A stretch of 42,411 nt of DNA from contig JAJCZW010000127.1 of the NCBI GenBank assembly GCA_029262155.1, positions 1-42,411 on the forward strand, in the 5' to 3' direction. The position numbers and the translations under genes are program-made. This stretch comes from Gemmatimonadota bacterium (lineage in GTDB: Bacteria > Gemmatimonadota > Gemmatimonadetes > Gemmatimonadales > GWC2-71-9). Positions 40,893 to 42,411 of this stretch are shown piece by piece; position 1 is the first letter of the stretch, and each line of letters opens with the position of its first letter. The notes beneath the pieces were generated by a model. It did not search any database and was not told where the DNA came from. It saw only the letters and a list, made by a program, of their open reading frames with translations.

Positions 40893-41486
40893 TTATTGCA
40901 CAATTGCCAAGCCGTCGAGTCTCTCTATCGATTTTCGGCCCAGCCCCGGAACCCTTGAGAGGGCTCCAAGCGTCGGGAAGGGACCGTGCCGTTTGCGATA
41001 TGCCACGATCGCTTGAGCCCGGGACGGTCCTATACCCGGAAGCATTTGCAACTCTTCCGGCGTCGCCCGGTTGAGATCCAGCGGCCCCCGGGGTACCGAG
41101 AAACCGGAGAACCGCAAGTAGGGCTTGAGCTTGCGAGCTGTAGCCGGTCCGATCCCCGATACCCGCATCAGGCCATCCAGGTCGCGGAACGGGCCACGCT
41201 GGTCGCGGTCGGATATGATTCTCTCAGCAAGGGTCGGGCCGACGCCGGGCAACCTGGTAAGTGCTTTTGCAGAAACGAGATCAGGGTTGAGGCGCTCACC
41301 GGGCCCTAGCGGGCGCCCGGCTTGGACTGATGCAACCCTCTGCGCGTCTGGAGAAACGCCAGAGAAGGAGATTGGATTGTTCTCGAGGGATGGCCTGGCA
41401 CTTCCAAAGCCAAAGGCGCGGACCGCATGCCCAAGCACTGCGAGCCCGAGAAGGAGATATACCGCACGGCGTTCACGCAGCCCCAT
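40893..41486 (-). CDS. ComEA-like DNA-binding protein with two tandem HhH units
   Basis: The protein has 197 residues. One N-terminal span or signal (AVYLLLGLAVLGHAVRAFGFG) is followed by four helix-hairpin-helix motifs in two pairs: LPGVGPTLAERI (79-90) and VSGIGPATARKL (109-120), then LPGIGPSRAQAI (149-160) and VPGLGRKSIERL (179-190). Each pair with its lead segment (RLNPDLVSAKALTRLPG and LDLNRATPEELQMLPG) looks like one ComEA domain, so the domain has been duplicated. Periplasmic ComEA binds incoming DNA during natural transformation. Location next to pilB-pilT-pilC fits, but no comEC or other uptake gene is in the window. Confidence 0.82.
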   Translation of the reverse strand: MGLRERRAVYLLLGLAVLGHAVRAFGFGSARPSLENNPISFSGVSPDAQRVASVQAGRPLGPGERLNPDLVSAKALTRLPGVGPTLAERIISDRDQRGPFRDLDGLMRVSGIGPATARKLKPYLRFSGFSVPRGPLDLNRATPEELQMLPGIGPSRAQAIVAYRKRHGPFPTLGALSRVPGLGRKSIERLDGLAIVQ

Positions 41487-41557
41487 ACCCTAGTATCGTA
41501 CGGTCAGGACCACGCCGAAGGTGGTTCCAGAAGCTTCCTTCCGGACCTCTTTGTTGC

Positions 41558-42411
41558 CTACGACCCTCCGGTCTGCCGAATCACGGCCATCATGACGTCC
41601 CCCACCGCTTGAAGGCTCGCCGCGCTCAGTTTGTCGATCGTGTCCTCGGTGGTATGCCAGAACGGATAGTCGAAATCGATGATGTCGATCGCCCGAAACC
41701 CGGCCTGCTGCAGCGGAATGTGGTCATCGTCCAAGGTGTGCTTCGGGGTGCCAACGAACAGGTGCCCATACCCTCGCTCACGAGCAACCCGCCAGACGAG
41801 ATCGACCACCTCCGGGGCACCAATCACCGAGTTCCCTTCCTTGAACAACTGGAGATCCCGGTCGCCAACCATGTCCAGGAGGAGAGCAAAAAGTGGCTTG
41901 GTGGCTGTGATCGGGTGGGTGGCGTAGTAGGATGAGCCAATAAGCACATCCGAGCGATCGGCCCCCCACTCGCCGTAGTCTTCCCCATCAACAAACAGGA
42001 GGTCGACGCCGATGCCAGGCGGGGCGGTGAACAGAGCGTCCGCAATCCCGAGCAGGACCGCCACACCGCTCGCGCCGTCGTTGGCACCGGGCACCGGGGC
42101 GGTTGTATCGGTGGAGGAGGGACCGTCGGCAATGGGCCGAGTGTCCCAATGGGCCAGTAGGAGAATGCGTTGGCTCGCGTCCGGAAGGAATCGGGCAATG
42201 AGGTTGCGAACCGCAATGGTATCGCCCGCCCTCGTGATATGGTTCCAGGCCTGAACGACCACGGTGTCGGCACGCTCCCGCAACAGGCTATCGAGCCAGT
42301 TTCCCATCTCCTGGCTGGCGGTTGAGCCCGTAATCCGCGGGCCGAAGCTCATCTGAGTTTCCGCGTATGCCAACGCGGCGTTTCCATCGAACTCCACTGG
42401 GGGGGGATCCT
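41558..42411 (-). CDS. M28-family peptidase / glutaminyl-peptide cyclotransferase-like, 5' end outside window
   Basis: The frame stays open to the window edge (DPPPVEFDGNAAL...), so the signal peptide and start are missing; the GTG at 42397 is probably internal. About 283 residues are present. Motifs of the M28/glutaminyl cyclase fold: LLAHWDTRP, VPGANDGASGVAVLL (metal Asp), LLFVDGEDYGEWG (catalytic Glu and metal acid), LLLDMVGDRDLQLF, KHTLDDDHIPLQQAGF, and FWHTTEDTIDKLS (metal His). HWDTRP, DDHIP and FWHTTEDT resemble glutaminyl-peptide cyclotransferases, but bacterial relatives include aminopeptidases. It is likely periplasmic and lies 71 bases before comEA. Confidence 0.82.
   Translation of the reverse strand, partial: DPPPVEFDGNAALAYAETQMSFGPRITGSTASQEMGNWLDSLLRERADTVVVQAWNHITRAGDTIAVRNLIARFLPDASQRILLLAHWDTRPIADGPSSTDTTAPVPGANDGASGVAVLLGIADALFTAPPGIGVDLLFVDGEDYGEWGADRSDVLIGSSYYATHPITATKPLFALLLDMVGDRDLQLFKEGNSVIGAPEVVDLVWRVARERGYGHLFVGTPKHTLDDDHIPLQQAGFRAIDIIDFDYPFWHTTEDTIDKLSAASLQAVGDVMMAVIRQTGGS

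Overview
The window reads as a chromosomal segment of a GC-rich diderm bacterium. A secretin, a TonB-dependent receptor, several lipoproteins and sigma-54 regulation all point to two membranes. Gene content and style (trmFO-xerC-hslV-hslU next to a type IVa pilus locus, proline-rich lipoproteins, GH26 and PD40 lipoproteins) suggest Gemmatimonadota. That placement is inference, because no rRNA or marker phylogeny is available. Almost every gene is on the minus strand; only two VOC genes, a CBS-domain gene and an S4-domain gene are on the plus strand. I found no tRNA, rRNA, insertion sequence, prophage or CRISPR array.

Layout. (1) 1-3.7 kb: a VOC gene tail, a complete VOC protein, a GH26-like lipoprotein, a PD40/TolB-like lipoprotein and a two-CBS protein. 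(2) 3.8-10.6 kb: a tight housekeeping operon read leftward as aroC-aroK-trmFO-xerC-hslV-(unknown cysteine-rich lipoprotein)-hslU, with stop/start overlaps at most junctions. (3) 10.7-15.3 kb: the pilM-N-O-P-Q envelope complex, ending in a UUCG-loop terminator. (4) 15.7-22.5 kb: two sets of minor prepilins, FimT-PilV-PilW-PilX and PilV-PilW-PilX, then a degenerate NtrC-like regulator and the major pilin pilA. (5) 22.8-28.3 kb: pilR and pilS, preceded by a YejM-like membrane hydrolase and a PmtA-like methyltransferase. (6) 28.4-33.4 kb: an Hsp15-like RNA-binding protein, a TsdA-like diheme cytochrome, a BtuB-like receptor behind a cobalamin riboswitch, an unknown membrane-anchored protein behind paired operator-like dyads, and a DoxX protein. 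(7) 33.5-36.5 kb: a large fused membrane/spermidine-synthase-like protein. (8) 36.7-42.4 kb: pilB-pilT-pilC, a ComEA-like protein with two tandem HhH units, and a 5'-truncated M28 peptidase.

How it works together: the window holds nearly a full type IVa pilus machine (motors PilB and PilT, platform PilC, alignment complex PilMNOP, secretin PilQ, major and minor pilins) plus its PilS-PilR control and a ComEA-type DNA receptor. This suggests twitching and possibly DNA uptake. A near-consensus -24/-12 promoter precedes pilA and a weaker one precedes the FimT-PilV-PilW-PilX operon, matching the adjacent canonical PilR. The most unusual object is a second NtrC-type protein just downstream of pilA. 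It keeps its receiver and Fis-type HTH but has lost the GAFTGA loop, Walker B acids and arginine finger, so it probably works without sigma-54 or in opposition to PilR. Other points to follow up are the unknown lipoprotein wedged between hslV and hslU, a possible leader switch in front of aroC, and the double operator near 32.95 kb.
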